Shown here piece by piece: positions 35,299 through 44,079 of a stretch of 64,000 bases of DNA (position 1 is its first letter; every line of letters begins with the position of its first letter). This stretch comes from Flavobacterium sp. UGB4466 (GTDB lineage Bacteria > Bacteroidota > Bacteroidia > Flavobacteriales > Flavobacteriaceae), in NCBI RefSeq assembly GCF_903469665.1, contig NZ_CAGKLC010000001.1, forward strand, positions 75,852 through 139,851. Direction: 5' to 3'. Under the pieces are notes generated by a model. The model was given only the letters and a program-made list of their open reading frames with translations. It was not told the DNA's origin and made no database searches. Both the position numbers and the translations under genes were made by a program.

Positions 35299-37581
35299 AT
35301 GAAAAGAAAGTTTTTGTATGTTTTACTTTTGTTGGTAGTACAATTTTGTTTCTCTCAGAATAAATTGTCCTGGCAGGGGTATTTTTCGTTTAACGAAATA
35401 AAAGATATCTCACAATCTTCAACAACTGTTTTTGTAGCTTCAGAGAATGCTCTTTTCTCTAAAAATACAGCTATGAACACAGTTAAAATGACTACAACGG
35501 TCGATGGACTTTCCGGGCAGACCATTTCTGCTTTATACCATAGTGAAGGATTTAAGAAAACCATAATTGGATACGAAAACGGACTAATGATTGTGGTAAA
35601 TGAAACCGATGGCAGTATACTGAAAGTTATTGATATCATAAACAAACAATTGCCGGCCAACCTGAAAAGAATTAACCATTTTATGGAGTATAATGGCGTG
35701 ATTTATGTTTCCTGCGATTTCGGAATTGTACAGTTTAATTTAACTAGCCTCAAATTTGGAGATACTTATTTTATTGGAGATAATGGGGCTGAAGTTCGAG
35801 TAAGACAAACGGCTTATTTTAATGGATTCTTCTACGCGGCGACTTCAAGCGGAATTAAAAAAGCCAATAGTACCAATACCAATCTTATTGATTTTAATCA
35901 ATGGAGTCTGGTAAACGCGGGTGACTGGAGTAGTATTGAGCCGATAGATTCGGAGCTGGTCGCGATAAGTTCGGCAGGATTCATACACCGATACAACTCC
36001 AATTCATTTGTTGGTTTTTTACAGCTCCCAAAACCTTCAGTTGACATGCGGGCTGTAAATCATAATCTAATAATCACAACGCCGGATGTTGTTTATGTGT
36101 ATAACAATCAAATGGTATTGATGCGTCAGGTTACCAATACGCAGGTCTTGGATAATATGCTAAATTTTACCTGTTCTAGTGTTATTGGAGATCAAATATA
36201 TATAGGAACAAAAGAAAAGGGATTGTTCTCATCGACACTTTCAGGAACTTCCGCTTTTCAGGAGAATACACCATCAGGGCCGGTTCGAAATAATATTTTT
36301 TCTTTAGATGTAAGTCCTAACGCGCTTTGGGCAGTGTATGGGGATTATGATACTTTTTACAATCCGTATGAGCTAGACAGTTATGGAGTGAGTAAATATA
36401 GTACTTCGGGCTGGCTAAATATTCCTTACTCAGGGGTTTTTGGAGCGAAATCAATGACAAGGGTAATTACGAACCCCAATAATGAAAAGCAGGTTTTTGT
36501 AAGTTCCTTCTTTTCCGGTTTGTTGAAAATAGAAAACGATATCCCAGTCTTATTGTACAATGAAAAAAATAGCGGATTAGAATCGATTTCGTTTGCAGGG
36601 CCTAACTATATTGATGTTCGTATTAATGGAACTGTTTTCGATAAAACGGGGAATTTGTGGGTCACTAACAGCAGAATTAAGAACGGTTTAAAAGTTTTGA
36701 AAACCGATGGAAAATGGCAAAGTTATGCGACAACTTCAATTCTTAAAGATGCAGAAACAATCAGTTATGCCGGAATTGTTGTCGATAGAAATAATACCAA
36801 ATGGATCGCAACGAGTAATGATGGAGTAATTGCTTTTAACGAGAGTAACAATACTTTTAAAAAGATGACTTTTGGAGCTGATGTGGGAAATTTGCCGGTT
36901 GCGGATGTGAGGGCTGTGGCACTTGATGCCAAAAGTCAGCTTTGGATTGGTACTACAAAAGGGTTGAGAGTATTGTCAAATGTTGGGGGTTTTCAAACAG
37001 AGAGCCAGCTAAAGGCAAATCCAATCATAATCATGGAAGATAATCTGGCTCAGGAGCTGCTTTATGAGCAGTTTATCACATCGATCGCAGTAGACGGAGC
37101 AAATAATAAATGGATTGGTACAATTGATTCCGGGATTTTTATGGTGTCACCAAACGGTCAGGAAACAAAATATCATTTTACAATAAACAATTCGCCTTTG
37201 CCAAGTAACGTAATAAACGATGTCAAAATCAATAGTGTTACCGGTGAGGTTTTTATTGCAACCAACAAAGGAATGATTTCGTTTAAAGGAATTGCAACAG
37301 GAGCAAACGATGATTTGAATAATGTTTACGTTTATCCAAATCCCGTGCGTCCTAATTATGCAGGGACCGTAAAAGTTGCCGGACTTATTGATAAAGCCAA
37401 TATTAAAATTACAGACATCGAAGGTAATTTAGTGTACGAAACTACTTCGTCAGGCGGAACAATCGAATGGGATACCACTGCTTTCGGAAAGTATAAAGTA
37501 GCTTCAGGGGTCTATATGGTTTTTATTTCAGCCGAAGATGGAAGTGAAACTAAAGTAAAAAAGGTAATTTTAATTAGATAA
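35299..37581 (+). CDS. porZ: PorZ-like type IX secretion protein (two beta-propellers, CTD)
   Basis: A 760-aa secreted protein. Signal peptide to about residue 19 (FCFSQ). About 650 residues of propeller repeats follow (WVTNSRIKNGLKVLKTDGKWQSY; KWIATSNDGVIAFNESNN; LWIGTTKGLRVLSN; KWIGTIDSGIFMVSPNG), as in two-component-regulator-type propellers. It ends in a type A sorting domain: VYPNPVRPNYAGTVKV, then KITDIEGNLVYE and ASGVYMVFI. This is the architecture of PorZ, the surface protein of the type IX attachment complex that delivers anionic LPS in Porphyromonas. recO follows, after a repeat array. Confidence 0.88.
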   Translation: MKRKFLYVLLLLVVQFCFSQNKLSWQGYFSFNEIKDISQSSTTVFVASENALFSKNTAMNTVKMTTTVDGLSGQTISALYHSEGFKKTIIGYENGLMIVVNETDGSILKVIDIINKQLPANLKRINHFMEYNGVIYVSCDFGIVQFNLTSLKFGDTYFIGDNGAEVRVRQTAYFNGFFYAATSSGIKKANSTNTNLIDFNQWSLVNAGDWSSIEPIDSELVAISSAGFIHRYNSNSFVGFLQLPKPSVDMRAVNHNLIITTPDVVYVYNNQMVLMRQVTNTQVLDNMLNFTCSSVIGDQIYIGTKEKGLFSSTLSGTSAFQENTPSGPVRNNIFSLDVSPNALWAVYGDYDTFYNPYELDSYGVSKYSTSGWLNIPYSGVFGAKSMTRVITNPNNEKQVFVSSFFSGLLKIENDIPVLLYNEKNSGLESISFAGPNYIDVRINGTVFDKTGNLWVTNSRIKNGLKVLKTDGKWQSYATTSILKDAETISYAGIVVDRNNTKWIATSNDGVIAFNESNNTFKKMTFGADVGNLPVADVRAVALDAKSQLWIGTTKGLRVLSNVGGFQTESQLKANPIIIMEDNLAQELLYEQFITSIAVDGANNKWIGTIDSGIFMVSPNGQETKYHFTINNSPLPSNVINDVKINSVTGEVFIATNKGMISFKGIATGANDDLNNVYVYPNPVRPNYAGTVKVAGLIDKANIKITDIEGNLVYETTSSGGTIEWDTTAFGKYKVASGVYMVFISAEDGSETKVKKVILIR

Positions 37582-37896
37582 TTAGATTTTTAGATTGTTA
37601 GATTGTTAGATTGTTGGATTATTAGAAAGAATTAGAGTCTAACATCTAAGCAGTCTAATAATCTGAAAATCCAACAATCTAAGAAGTCTAACATCTAAGC
37701 AGTCTAATAATCCAACAATCTAAGAAGTCTAACATCTAAGCAGTCTAACATCTAAGCAGTCTAATAATCTGAAAATCCAACAATCTAAGAAGTCCAACAT
37801 CTAAGCAGTCCAATAATCTGAATATCCAATAATCTAAGAAGTCTAACATCTAAGCAGTCTAATAATCCAACAATCTAACAATCTAAAAATCTAATC
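37582..37896. repeat. AATCTAAGAAGTCTAAC repeat array between porZ and recO
   Basis: No gene. About 315 bases built from the words CAACAATCTAAGAAGTCTAA and CATCTAAGCAGTCTAATAATC in variable order. AAGAAGTC recurs at 37681, 37722, 37787 and 37836, giving spacings of 41, 65 and 49 bases. The left end carries the opposite orientation (TTAGATTGTTGGATTATT), so the array can fold back. It begins at the porZ stop and ends at the recO start codon. Confidence 0.9.
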
Positions 37897-38610
37897 TTGC
37901 TAGTCAAAACCAAAGCAATAGTAATCTCATCGTTAAAATTTCAGGAGAAAAGTCTGATCGTAAAGTGTTTTACACTTTCACACGGACTGAAATCCTATTT
38001 TGTACGTGATGCCTTTTCGAGTCGGAAAGCAAGTCAGAAAATTGCTTATTTTCAGCCATTGTCCGTTCTTGAGATTGAGGCGGTACACAAAAACAAAGGA
38101 ACCTTAGAAACTTTTAAGGAGATAAAAACAGCAGTACCTTTTCAAAGTATCCATACCGATCTTGTAAAAAGTACGATGGTGATGTTTTTGTCTGAAATGC
38201 TCCATTATTCCATTCAGGAAGAAGAAAAAAATGAAGCCTTTTTTGTGTTTTTAGAGACAGCATTGGGTTGGCTGGATCACCATGATGAAATTTCGAATTT
38301 TCATTTGATTCTGCTTTTGGAAGCTACAAAGTATTTTGGTTTTTATCCTGATATTTCAGAAGTTGAATTTTCTTATTTTGAAATGATTGACGGCGTTTTT
38401 ACTTTGTTTCATGGAGCAAATACTTTGACAGAACATGAAACAAATCTTTTTAAGAAATTAATTGATCTTAAATTCGAAAACGATCAGAAGGTTTTTCATG
38501 TAGCTGAAAGGCAAATTTTACTGAAAATCCTCATTGATTACTACAGTTTTCATTTGGAAGGATTCAAAAAACCAAAATCTTTAGAGGTTTTAAAGGAGAT
38601 TTTTTCTTAA
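37897..38610 (+). CDS. recO: DNA repair protein RecO, TTG start
   Basis: Recombination mediator that helps load RecA with RecR; 237 aa, the usual Bacteroidetes length. The N-terminal OB fold begins directly with the family pattern VKTKAIVISSLKFQEKSLIVKCFT, then a helical domain (LSEMLHYSIQEEEKNEAFF). The start must be TTG at 37897: the frame has TAA at 37876-37878, no ATG or GTG in between, and the next Met is near residue 90. The leader consists wholly of the repeat array, so expression must begin inside the array or in porZ. The zinc-finger cysteines of some RecO proteins are absent. Confidence 0.93.
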   Translation: MLVKTKAIVISSLKFQEKSLIVKCFTLSHGLKSYFVRDAFSSRKASQKIAYFQPLSVLEIEAVHKNKGTLETFKEIKTAVPFQSIHTDLVKSTMVMFLSEMLHYSIQEEEKNEAFFVFLETALGWLDHHDEISNFHLILLLEATKYFGFYPDISEVEFSYFEMIDGVFTLFHGANTLTEHETNLFKKLIDLKFENDQKVFHVAERQILLKILIDYYSFHLEGFKKPKSLEVLKEIFS

Positions 38611-38708
38611 TTTTTTAAAATCGACATTCTTTTTTACGAGATCTATTAGAAATTTTCTGTCCGGGCGCTTTTTTTAAACATCTTTTATCTATATTCCTCA
38701 AAATTCCT

Positions 38709-38716
38709 TACTTTCG
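38709..38716 (+). promoter_or_regulatory. Possible -7 element of ileS
   Basis: TACTTTCG, one mismatch from TAnnTTTG, 25-32 bases before the ATG of ileS. No T-box leader is seen. Confidence 0.3.
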
Positions 38717-38740
38717 CACCTCGTTTAAGAAAAGTATAAA

Positions 38741-41700
38741 ATGAGCACAAAATTTACTGAATACAAAGGACTTGACTTGCCAACAGTAGCGTCAGAAGTA
38801 CTTGATTTTTGGAAGAAAGAAAATATATTTGAAAAGAGTGTAAGTACCCGTGAAGGTGCTGAGCCTTATGTGTTTTTTGAAGGTCCGCCTTCAGCAAACG
38901 GATTGCCTGGAATTCACCACGTGATGGCTCGCGCAATTAAAGATATTTTCTGTCGTTACAAAACTCAAAAAGGTTTTCAGGTAAAAAGAAAAGCCGGTTG
39001 GGATACTCACGGATTGCCTGTAGAATTGGGTACCGAAAAAGAACTTGGAATTACAAAAGAAGATATTGGTAAAACCATTTCTATCGAAGAATATAACGAA
39101 GCGTGTAAAAAAACCGTAATGCGTTATACCGATGTATGGAATGATTTGACCGAAAAAATGGGGTATTGGGTAGATATGGAAGATCCGTATGTAACCTATA
39201 AACCTAAATATATGGAATCGGTTTGGTGGCTTTTGAAGCAAATCTACGATAAAGGTTTGTTGTACAAAGGATACACCATTCAGCCTTACTCACCTAAAGC
39301 CGGGACAGGATTGTCTTCTCACGAAGTGAATCAGCCCGGAGCATATCGTGATGTTACGGATACTACAATCGTAGCACAATTTAAAACGTTACCGGAAACA
39401 TTACCTTCATTTTTGAAAGGTTTTGGAGATATTCACATCCTGGCCTGGACGACCACTCCATGGACATTACCATCGAATACTGCTTTGACAGTTGGACCAA
39501 AAATCGATTATGTTTTAGTAAAAACGTTCAATCAGTATACTTTTGAACCGATCAATGTGATTTTGGCTAAAAATTTAGTTGGAAAGCAATTCGGAAAAGG
39601 ATTTTTTGCCAGCGAAGACGATGCTGATTTTGATAAAGTGAAAAACGGCGATAAACAGCTTCCGTATAAAATTGTAGCAGAAGCAAAAGGAACCGATTTG
39701 GCAGAAATTCGCTACGAACAATTATTACCATACGTGTTGCCTTATCAGAATCCTGAAAATGCGTTCAGAGTAATCACAGGAGATTTTGTTACCACAGAAG
39801 ATGGAACAGGAGTAGTGCATACTGCGCCTACTTTTGGTGCTGATGATGCGAAAGTAGCAAAAGAAGCTAAGCCGGAAGTACCGCCAATGTTGGTTTTAGA
39901 TGAAAATGGTACAGCAGTTCCTTTAGTAGATTTGCAAGGAAAATTCACTTCTCATGTAGGTGATTTGGCAGGGAAATATGTGAAAAACGAATATTACGAT
40001 GCAGGTCAGGCGCCGGAGCGTTCTGTAGATGTTGAAATTGCTATTCGATTAAAAGAAGAAAATAAAGCCTTTAAGGTTGAAAAATACGTACATAGTTATC
40101 CACACAGTTGGAGAACTGATGAGCCGTTATTATATTATCCGCTAGACTCATGGTTTATTAAAGTAACCGATGTCAAAGATAGAATGTTCGACCTGAACGA
40201 AACTATCAATTGGAAGCCTAAGTCTACTGGTGAAGGACGTTTTGGGAACTGGCTGAAAAATGCCAACGACTGGAACTTATCTCGTTCTAGATATTGGGGG
40301 ATTCCATTGCCAATTTGGAGAACTGAAGACAAAAAAGAAGAAGTTCTTATTGGTTCTGTTGAAGAATTGTATCATGCGATCGAAAAATCTATCGAAGCAG
40401 GTTTTCAAAAAGAAAACCCATTCAAAGGTTTTGAAATCGGAAATATGTCTGAATCAAATTATGATTTAGTTGACCTGCATAAAAATGTAGTCGACGGAAT
40501 TACTTTGGTTTCAGCTTCAGGCCAGCCAATGAAACGTGAAAGCGATTTAATTGACGTTTGGTTTGATTCGGGAGCGATGCCTTATGCACAATGGCATTAC
40601 CCTTTTGAGAATAAAGATAAAATCGATGAGAATAAAGATTTCCCTGCGAATTTCATCGCAGAAGGTGTCGATCAGACTCGTGGATGGTTTTATACACTGC
40701 ATGCAATCGGAACTTTAGTTTTTGATAAAATTGCGTACAAAAATGTCGTTTCGAATGGTTTGGTTCTGGATAAAAACGGACAAAAAATGTCGAAACGTTT
40801 AGGAAATGCAACGGATCCTTTTGAAACCATTAAGGAGTACGGTCCTGATGCCACACGTTGGTACATGATCTCTAATGCAAATCCATGGGATAACTTAAAG
40901 TTTGATATTGAAGGAATTGCTGAGGTTCGCCGTAAATTCTTCGGAACGCTGTATAATACGTATTCATTCTTCTCGTTATATGCCAATATTGATGGGTTTA
41001 AATATGCAGAAGCTGAAATTCCGTTAAACGAAAGACCGGAAATCGATCAGTGGATCATGTCTGAATTGCATAGCTTAATAAAATTTGTTGACGAATGTTA
41101 TGAAGATTATGAGCCTACGAAAGCAGCAAGGGCTATTTCTGACTTCGTTCAGGAAAACCTGAGCAACTGGTACGTTCGTTTGTGTCGTCGTCGTTTCTGG
41201 AAAGGAGAATACGTCCATGATAAAATCGCAGCCTATCAAACGCTTTACACTTGTTTATTAACGATAAGTAAATTAAGTGCTCCGATCGCTCCTTTTTTCA
41301 TGGATAAATTATACCGCGATCTAACAGGTTCGACGCAAACAGAGCAATTTGCCAGTGTTCACTTGGCAGAGTTCCCGAAATTTGTCGAAAACTTTGTTAA
41401 TAAAACGTTAGAAAGCAAAATGCAGAAGGCGCAAACTATATCGTCTTTGGTTTTGTCACTGCGTAAAAAGGAAATGATTAAAGTACGTCAACCTTTGCAA
41501 AAGGTAATGATTCCGGTACTTGACGAGAATCAGAGGGCTGAAATTGAAGCGATTTCTGAACTTGTAAAAGCAGAAGTTAACGTTAAAGAAATTGTGCTTT
41601 TAGACGATGATTCAGGTATTTTGGTGAAACAGATTAAACCTAATTTTAAAGCTCTTGGGCCACGTTTCGGTAAGGATATGGGGTTGATTTCCAAAGAGAT

Positions 41701-42142
41701 ACAGTCTTTTTCTGCGGATCAGATCAATCAATTGGACAAGCAGGGAGCATTGGATATTGTAATTGCAGGAAATACCGTAACTTTATCATTAGAAGATGTC
41801 GAAATAACATCTCAGGATATCGAAGGCTGGCTGGTTGCAAATTCAAATGGAATTACGGTTGCACTTGATATTACAATTTCTGAAGAATTGAAAAACGAAG
41901 GAATCGCGAGAGAATTGGTAAACAGAATTCAAAATATTCGTAAAGACTCAGGATTTGAAGTTACCGATAAAATTAAAGTTCAAATAAAAAGAAGTGGCCT
42001 TTTAGAAGAGGCAATTCTAAAAAATGAAGACTATATTAAGTCTGAGACATTGACTGATGATTTGGTTTTTGTTGACGCTTTAGAAAACGGCACAGAAATT
42101 GAATTTGATGACATTAAAACAATGATATTAATTTCAAAATAA
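38741..42142 (+). CDS. ileS: Isoleucyl-tRNA synthetase
   Basis: Charges tRNA-Ile. At 1133 aa it belongs to the longer, eukaryote-like branch of IleRS. HIGH-type motif GLPGIHHVMARA near residue 50, editing-domain WTTTPWTLPSNTAL near 235, KMSKR in KNGQKMSKRLGNATDPF near 680, an anticodon-binding domain (NWYVRLCRRRFWKGE near 810) and a C-terminal DUF5915-like extension. The C-terminal zinc finger of the short bacterial form is lacking. This branch is the one often linked with mupirocin tolerance; that is family knowledge, not seen here. It is followed after six bases by the DksA-like gene. Confidence 0.98.
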   Translation: MSTKFTEYKGLDLPTVASEVLDFWKKENIFEKSVSTREGAEPYVFFEGPPSANGLPGIHHVMARAIKDIFCRYKTQKGFQVKRKAGWDTHGLPVELGTEKELGITKEDIGKTISIEEYNEACKKTVMRYTDVWNDLTEKMGYWVDMEDPYVTYKPKYMESVWWLLKQIYDKGLLYKGYTIQPYSPKAGTGLSSHEVNQPGAYRDVTDTTIVAQFKTLPETLPSFLKGFGDIHILAWTTTPWTLPSNTALTVGPKIDYVLVKTFNQYTFEPINVILAKNLVGKQFGKGFFASEDDADFDKVKNGDKQLPYKIVAEAKGTDLAEIRYEQLLPYVLPYQNPENAFRVITGDFVTTEDGTGVVHTAPTFGADDAKVAKEAKPEVPPMLVLDENGTAVPLVDLQGKFTSHVGDLAGKYVKNEYYDAGQAPERSVDVEIAIRLKEENKAFKVEKYVHSYPHSWRTDEPLLYYPLDSWFIKVTDVKDRMFDLNETINWKPKSTGEGRFGNWLKNANDWNLSRSRYWGIPLPIWRTEDKKEEVLIGSVEELYHAIEKSIEAGFQKENPFKGFEIGNMSESNYDLVDLHKNVVDGITLVSASGQPMKRESDLIDVWFDSGAMPYAQWHYPFENKDKIDENKDFPANFIAEGVDQTRGWFYTLHAIGTLVFDKIAYKNVVSNGLVLDKNGQKMSKRLGNATDPFETIKEYGPDATRWYMISNANPWDNLKFDIEGIAEVRRKFFGTLYNTYSFFSLYANIDGFKYAEAEIPLNERPEIDQWIMSELHSLIKFVDECYEDYEPTKAARAISDFVQENLSNWYVRLCRRRFWKGEYVHDKIAAYQTLYTCLLTISKLSAPIAPFFMDKLYRDLTGSTQTEQFASVHLAEFPKFVENFVNKTLESKMQKAQTISSLVLSLRKKEMIKVRQPLQKVMIPVLDENQRAEIEAISELVKAEVNVKEIVLLDDDSGILVKQIKPNFKALGPRFGKDMGLISKEIQSFSADQINQLDKQGALDIVIAGNTVTLSLEDVEITSQDIEGWLVANSNGITVALDITISEELKNEGIARELVNRIQNIRKDSGFEVTDKIKVQIKRSGLLEEAILKNEDYIKSETLTDDLVFVDALENGTEIEFDDIKTMILISK

Positions 42143-42148
42143 TATAAG

Positions 42149-42529
42149 ATGATAGATGAAATTACAAGATACTCTGATGCTGATTTAGCAGAGTTCAAAG
42201 AAATAATTCAAAGCAAAATACAAAAAGCACAAGCTGATCTGGATTTAATTAAGAGTGCTTATATGAACGATTTGAATAACGGAACAGATGATACTTCTCC
42301 AACTTTTAAAGCATTTGAAGAAGGAAGCGAAACAATGTCTAAAGAAGCAAACTCACAGTTGGCGATCAGACAGGAAAAGTTTATACGCGATCTAAAAAAC
42401 GCATTATTCCGTGTTGAAAATAAAACCTATGGTATTTGCAAAGTAACAGGTAAATTAATCAGCAAAGAAAGGCTTAAAATCGTTCCTCATGCTACAATGA
42501 GTATCGAAGCTAAAAACTTGCAGAGATAA
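42149..42529 (+). CDS. TraR/DksA-family protein with a degenerate zinc finger
   Basis: A 126-aa DksA-like protein. The coiled-coil N-terminus (EFKEIIQSKIQKAQADLDLIKSAY) and C-terminal globular end are recognisable. The usual CxxC...CxxC region reads YGICKVTGKLISKERLKIVPHAT, with a single Cys, so it probably binds no zinc. Such zinc-less forms are common in Bacteroidetes next to ileS and lspA, and are presumed RNA-polymerase secondary-channel binders. It lies 6 bases after ileS, hence the same operon. Confidence 0.88.
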   Translation: MIDEITRYSDADLAEFKEIIQSKIQKAQADLDLIKSAYMNDLNNGTDDTSPTFKAFEEGSETMSKEANSQLAIRQEKFIRDLKNALFRVENKTYGICKVTGKLISKERLKIVPHATMSIEAKNLQR

Positions 42530-42557
42530 TTTTCAATTTTAATACTTCATAAAATAG

Positions 42558-42585
42558 ACGCTCCTTAATTAGGGGCGTTTTTTTT
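42558..42585 (+). terminator. Terminator after ileS-dksA
   Basis: Arms ACGCTCC and GGGGCGT (one U-G pair), loop TTAATTA, followed by eight or more T; 28 bases after the stop of the DksA-like gene. Confidence 0.85.
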
Positions 42586-42789
42586 GTTTAATGTTTTAAC
42601 GGTTTTGTTTAAGGAGTAACGGAGTGATAAATAAAGAATTGAATTACAAAAGGGCTAAATGTAGTAAAATAATGTTGCTTATTTTTTGTAAGAATTTTTC
42701 AAACGATAGTTTTTGGAGACTATAAGGAGTAAAAAATAATTAGAACTGCCAGTTTGGAAGACAGTTCTAATTAAAAAGTTGGCTTGAGA

Positions 42790-43170
42790 TTAAGCCAGAT
42801 TTTTTTCCAGTTCTAATTTGTGTTTTCTTAAAACAGCTCTTGTCATTCCTAAATTTGCTTTAGTAGAGTCAGCGGCAAGATAGATCATGAATTTTTTGTT
42901 GGGAGAAATGTCGATGATGTGAATTTGATTCGAAAGTGTAATCAAAATGTCTTCGATTTCCTGATTTAAATTTAAAGCTTTTACGGCACTTAATTTTGCT
43001 TTAACAACTTCTAGGTTGTATGCTGCTGCAAGTTCAGGGTCAAATGCCGGATCTATTGTCAGGTTTCCAAAGCTTAATCCTGATTCGATTTCTGTTACAG
43101 CTACTGCAATAAAGCCGTTTACGTTAGTTTTCATTTCATTCAAAAAAACGTTTAAAAAGTCATTACTCAT
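42790..43170 (-). CDS. Roadblock/LC7-like protein, second of a pair
   Basis: A 126-aa protein without signal or membrane segment. The pattern of an initial helix (SNDFLNVFLNEMKTNVNGFIAVAVTEIESG), alternating strands and helices, and late IHIIDISPNKKFMIYLAADS is that of the Roadblock/LC7 fold (about 120 aa). Roadblock proteins act on small GTPases of the MglA/Rab type. No GTPase gene is next to it. It follows a related-size Roadblock-like gene after 32 bases and is probably co-transcribed. The assignment is from pattern only. Confidence 0.62.
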   Translation of the reverse strand: MSNDFLNVFLNEMKTNVNGFIAVAVTEIESGLSFGNLTIDPAFDPELAAAYNLEVVKAKLSAVKALNLNQEIEDILITLSNQIHIIDISPNKKFMIYLAADSTKANLGMTRAVLRKHKLELEKNLA

Positions 43171-43202
43171 AGTTTTCGGGGTTTGGTGTTAATAGAAATA
43201 TG

Positions 43203-43559
43203 TTATTTTAACAGTGAATTTTTGCTTAACTCAGCAGCAGTTTCCTCGGTCGATCGTAATAATAACCCCAGATTGCTTCCGTCTTTTGAAAATGTAATAA
43301 TGAAATTTGTGCCGCTTATTTTGTTTCCGATAATAACTCCTTCAGTGGTTTTTAAAAAGAGTTGTTTTAAGGAGCCTTTTTCAAGATCTAATAATAATTT
43401 GTCGCTCATCGATACTATGGCAGAGCTCATTGCGGCAATACTGTCTGCATAGTCTAAGTGAAGTGATGTGATTAGTTTTCCTTTTCCATTGATAATTAAT
43501 GCTGCGGAAGATTTGGTATGAAGCAGAAAATCGTTTAGAGTAGTTGTGATTTCATTCAT
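43203..43559 (-). CDS. Roadblock/LC7-like protein, first of a pair
   Basis: A 118-aa protein: NEITTTLNDFLLHTKSSAALIINGKGKLITSLHLDYADSIAAMSSAIVSMSDKLL, then GVIIGNKISGTNFIITFSKDGSNLGLLLRST. The strand-strand-helix-strand order with the Gly-Lys-Gly turn and a final small-residue helix is typical of Roadblock/LC7 (MglB-like) proteins. The pair lies inserted, on the opposite strand, between the ileS-dksA unit and the 71-aa gene ahead of lspA. Confidence 0.7.
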   Translation of the reverse strand: MNEITTTLNDFLLHTKSSAALIINGKGKLITSLHLDYADSIAAMSSAIVSMSDKLLLDLEKGSLKQLFLKTTEGVIIGNKISGTNFIITFSKDGSNLGLLLRSTEETAAELSKNSLLK

Positions 43560-43738
43560 ATTTGTAGGATTTAAGAAAGTTGTTAAATTCTTTTCGTTTT
43601 AATACCGTATAAAGGGTAAATATGATCTTTTAATCTAAACAAGTGTTAATTTTTATTAACAAATATAAATTAAATTATGTATCATTGTAATACCAAATCA
43701 TGAATAATTTTATTTATTTAACATTAAAATCTTGTAAA

Positions 43739-43954
43739 ATGGCTAAAGTGTTGAAATTTAAAGAGGTAAGCTCTGATGTAGAGCACAGAATGAAAGAATT
43801 TGAAAGGATTCGTATTCAGTTTAAAACTCAGGTCAAGAAAGCTGAGGCTAAGAACGCAGCAGCAGGAAAAGAAGGGAAAGGGCTCTTTAAGTCGATTTCA
43901 GAATTCTTCGCTGATCCTCCCAAAAAGTCAGCGCAGTCCAATATGAGAAAATAA
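43739..43954 (+). CDS. Small conserved basic protein, 71 aa
   Basis: Unrecognised. The start at 43739 (MAKVLKFKEVSSDVEHRMKEFERI) is preferred over an ATG at 43700, which would add a hydrophobic leader of 13 residues lying in the AT-rich non-coding part. The protein is mostly a charged helix with a KKAEAKNAAAGKEGKG linker and a tail SEFFADPPKKSAQSNM. No signal or cysteine. It lies upstream of lspA with a terminator in between, so it is a separate unit. Confidence 0.65.
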   Translation: MAKVLKFKEVSSDVEHRMKEFERIRIQFKTQVKKAEAKNAAAGKEGKGLFKSISEFFADPPKKSAQSNMRK

Positions 43955-44014
43955 ATTCTCTATATAGGTGATGAATTGATGTAATACCTGCTCGTTTGTC
44001 CTCAAAAAACAATT

Positions 44015-44040
44015 AACGCTCCATTGGGAGCGTTTTTTTT
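44015..44040 (+). terminator. Terminator of the 71-aa gene
   Basis: Perfect arms AACGCTCC and GGAGCGTT with a four-base loop, then eight T; 60 bases after the stop. Confidence 0.9.
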
Positions 44041-44051
44041 GATTAAATTGT

Positions 44052-44059
44052 TATTTTTG
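44052..44059 (+). promoter_or_regulatory. -7 element of lspA
   Basis: Exact TATTTTTG, 21-28 bases before the lspA ATG, just after the preceding terminator. The -33 region falls within the terminator stem. Confidence 0.4.
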
Positions 44060-44079
44060 CCGCATCAAAATTTAATAAA

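Noticed and set aside
37582-37896. CRISPR array between porZ and recO
   Set aside because: The repeats are not constant in length, the spacers are themselves repeats, and no cas gene is present.
38611-38740. T-box leader of ileS
   Set aside because: Only about 130 bases, with no T-box motif and no terminator; T-boxes are not expected in this phylum.
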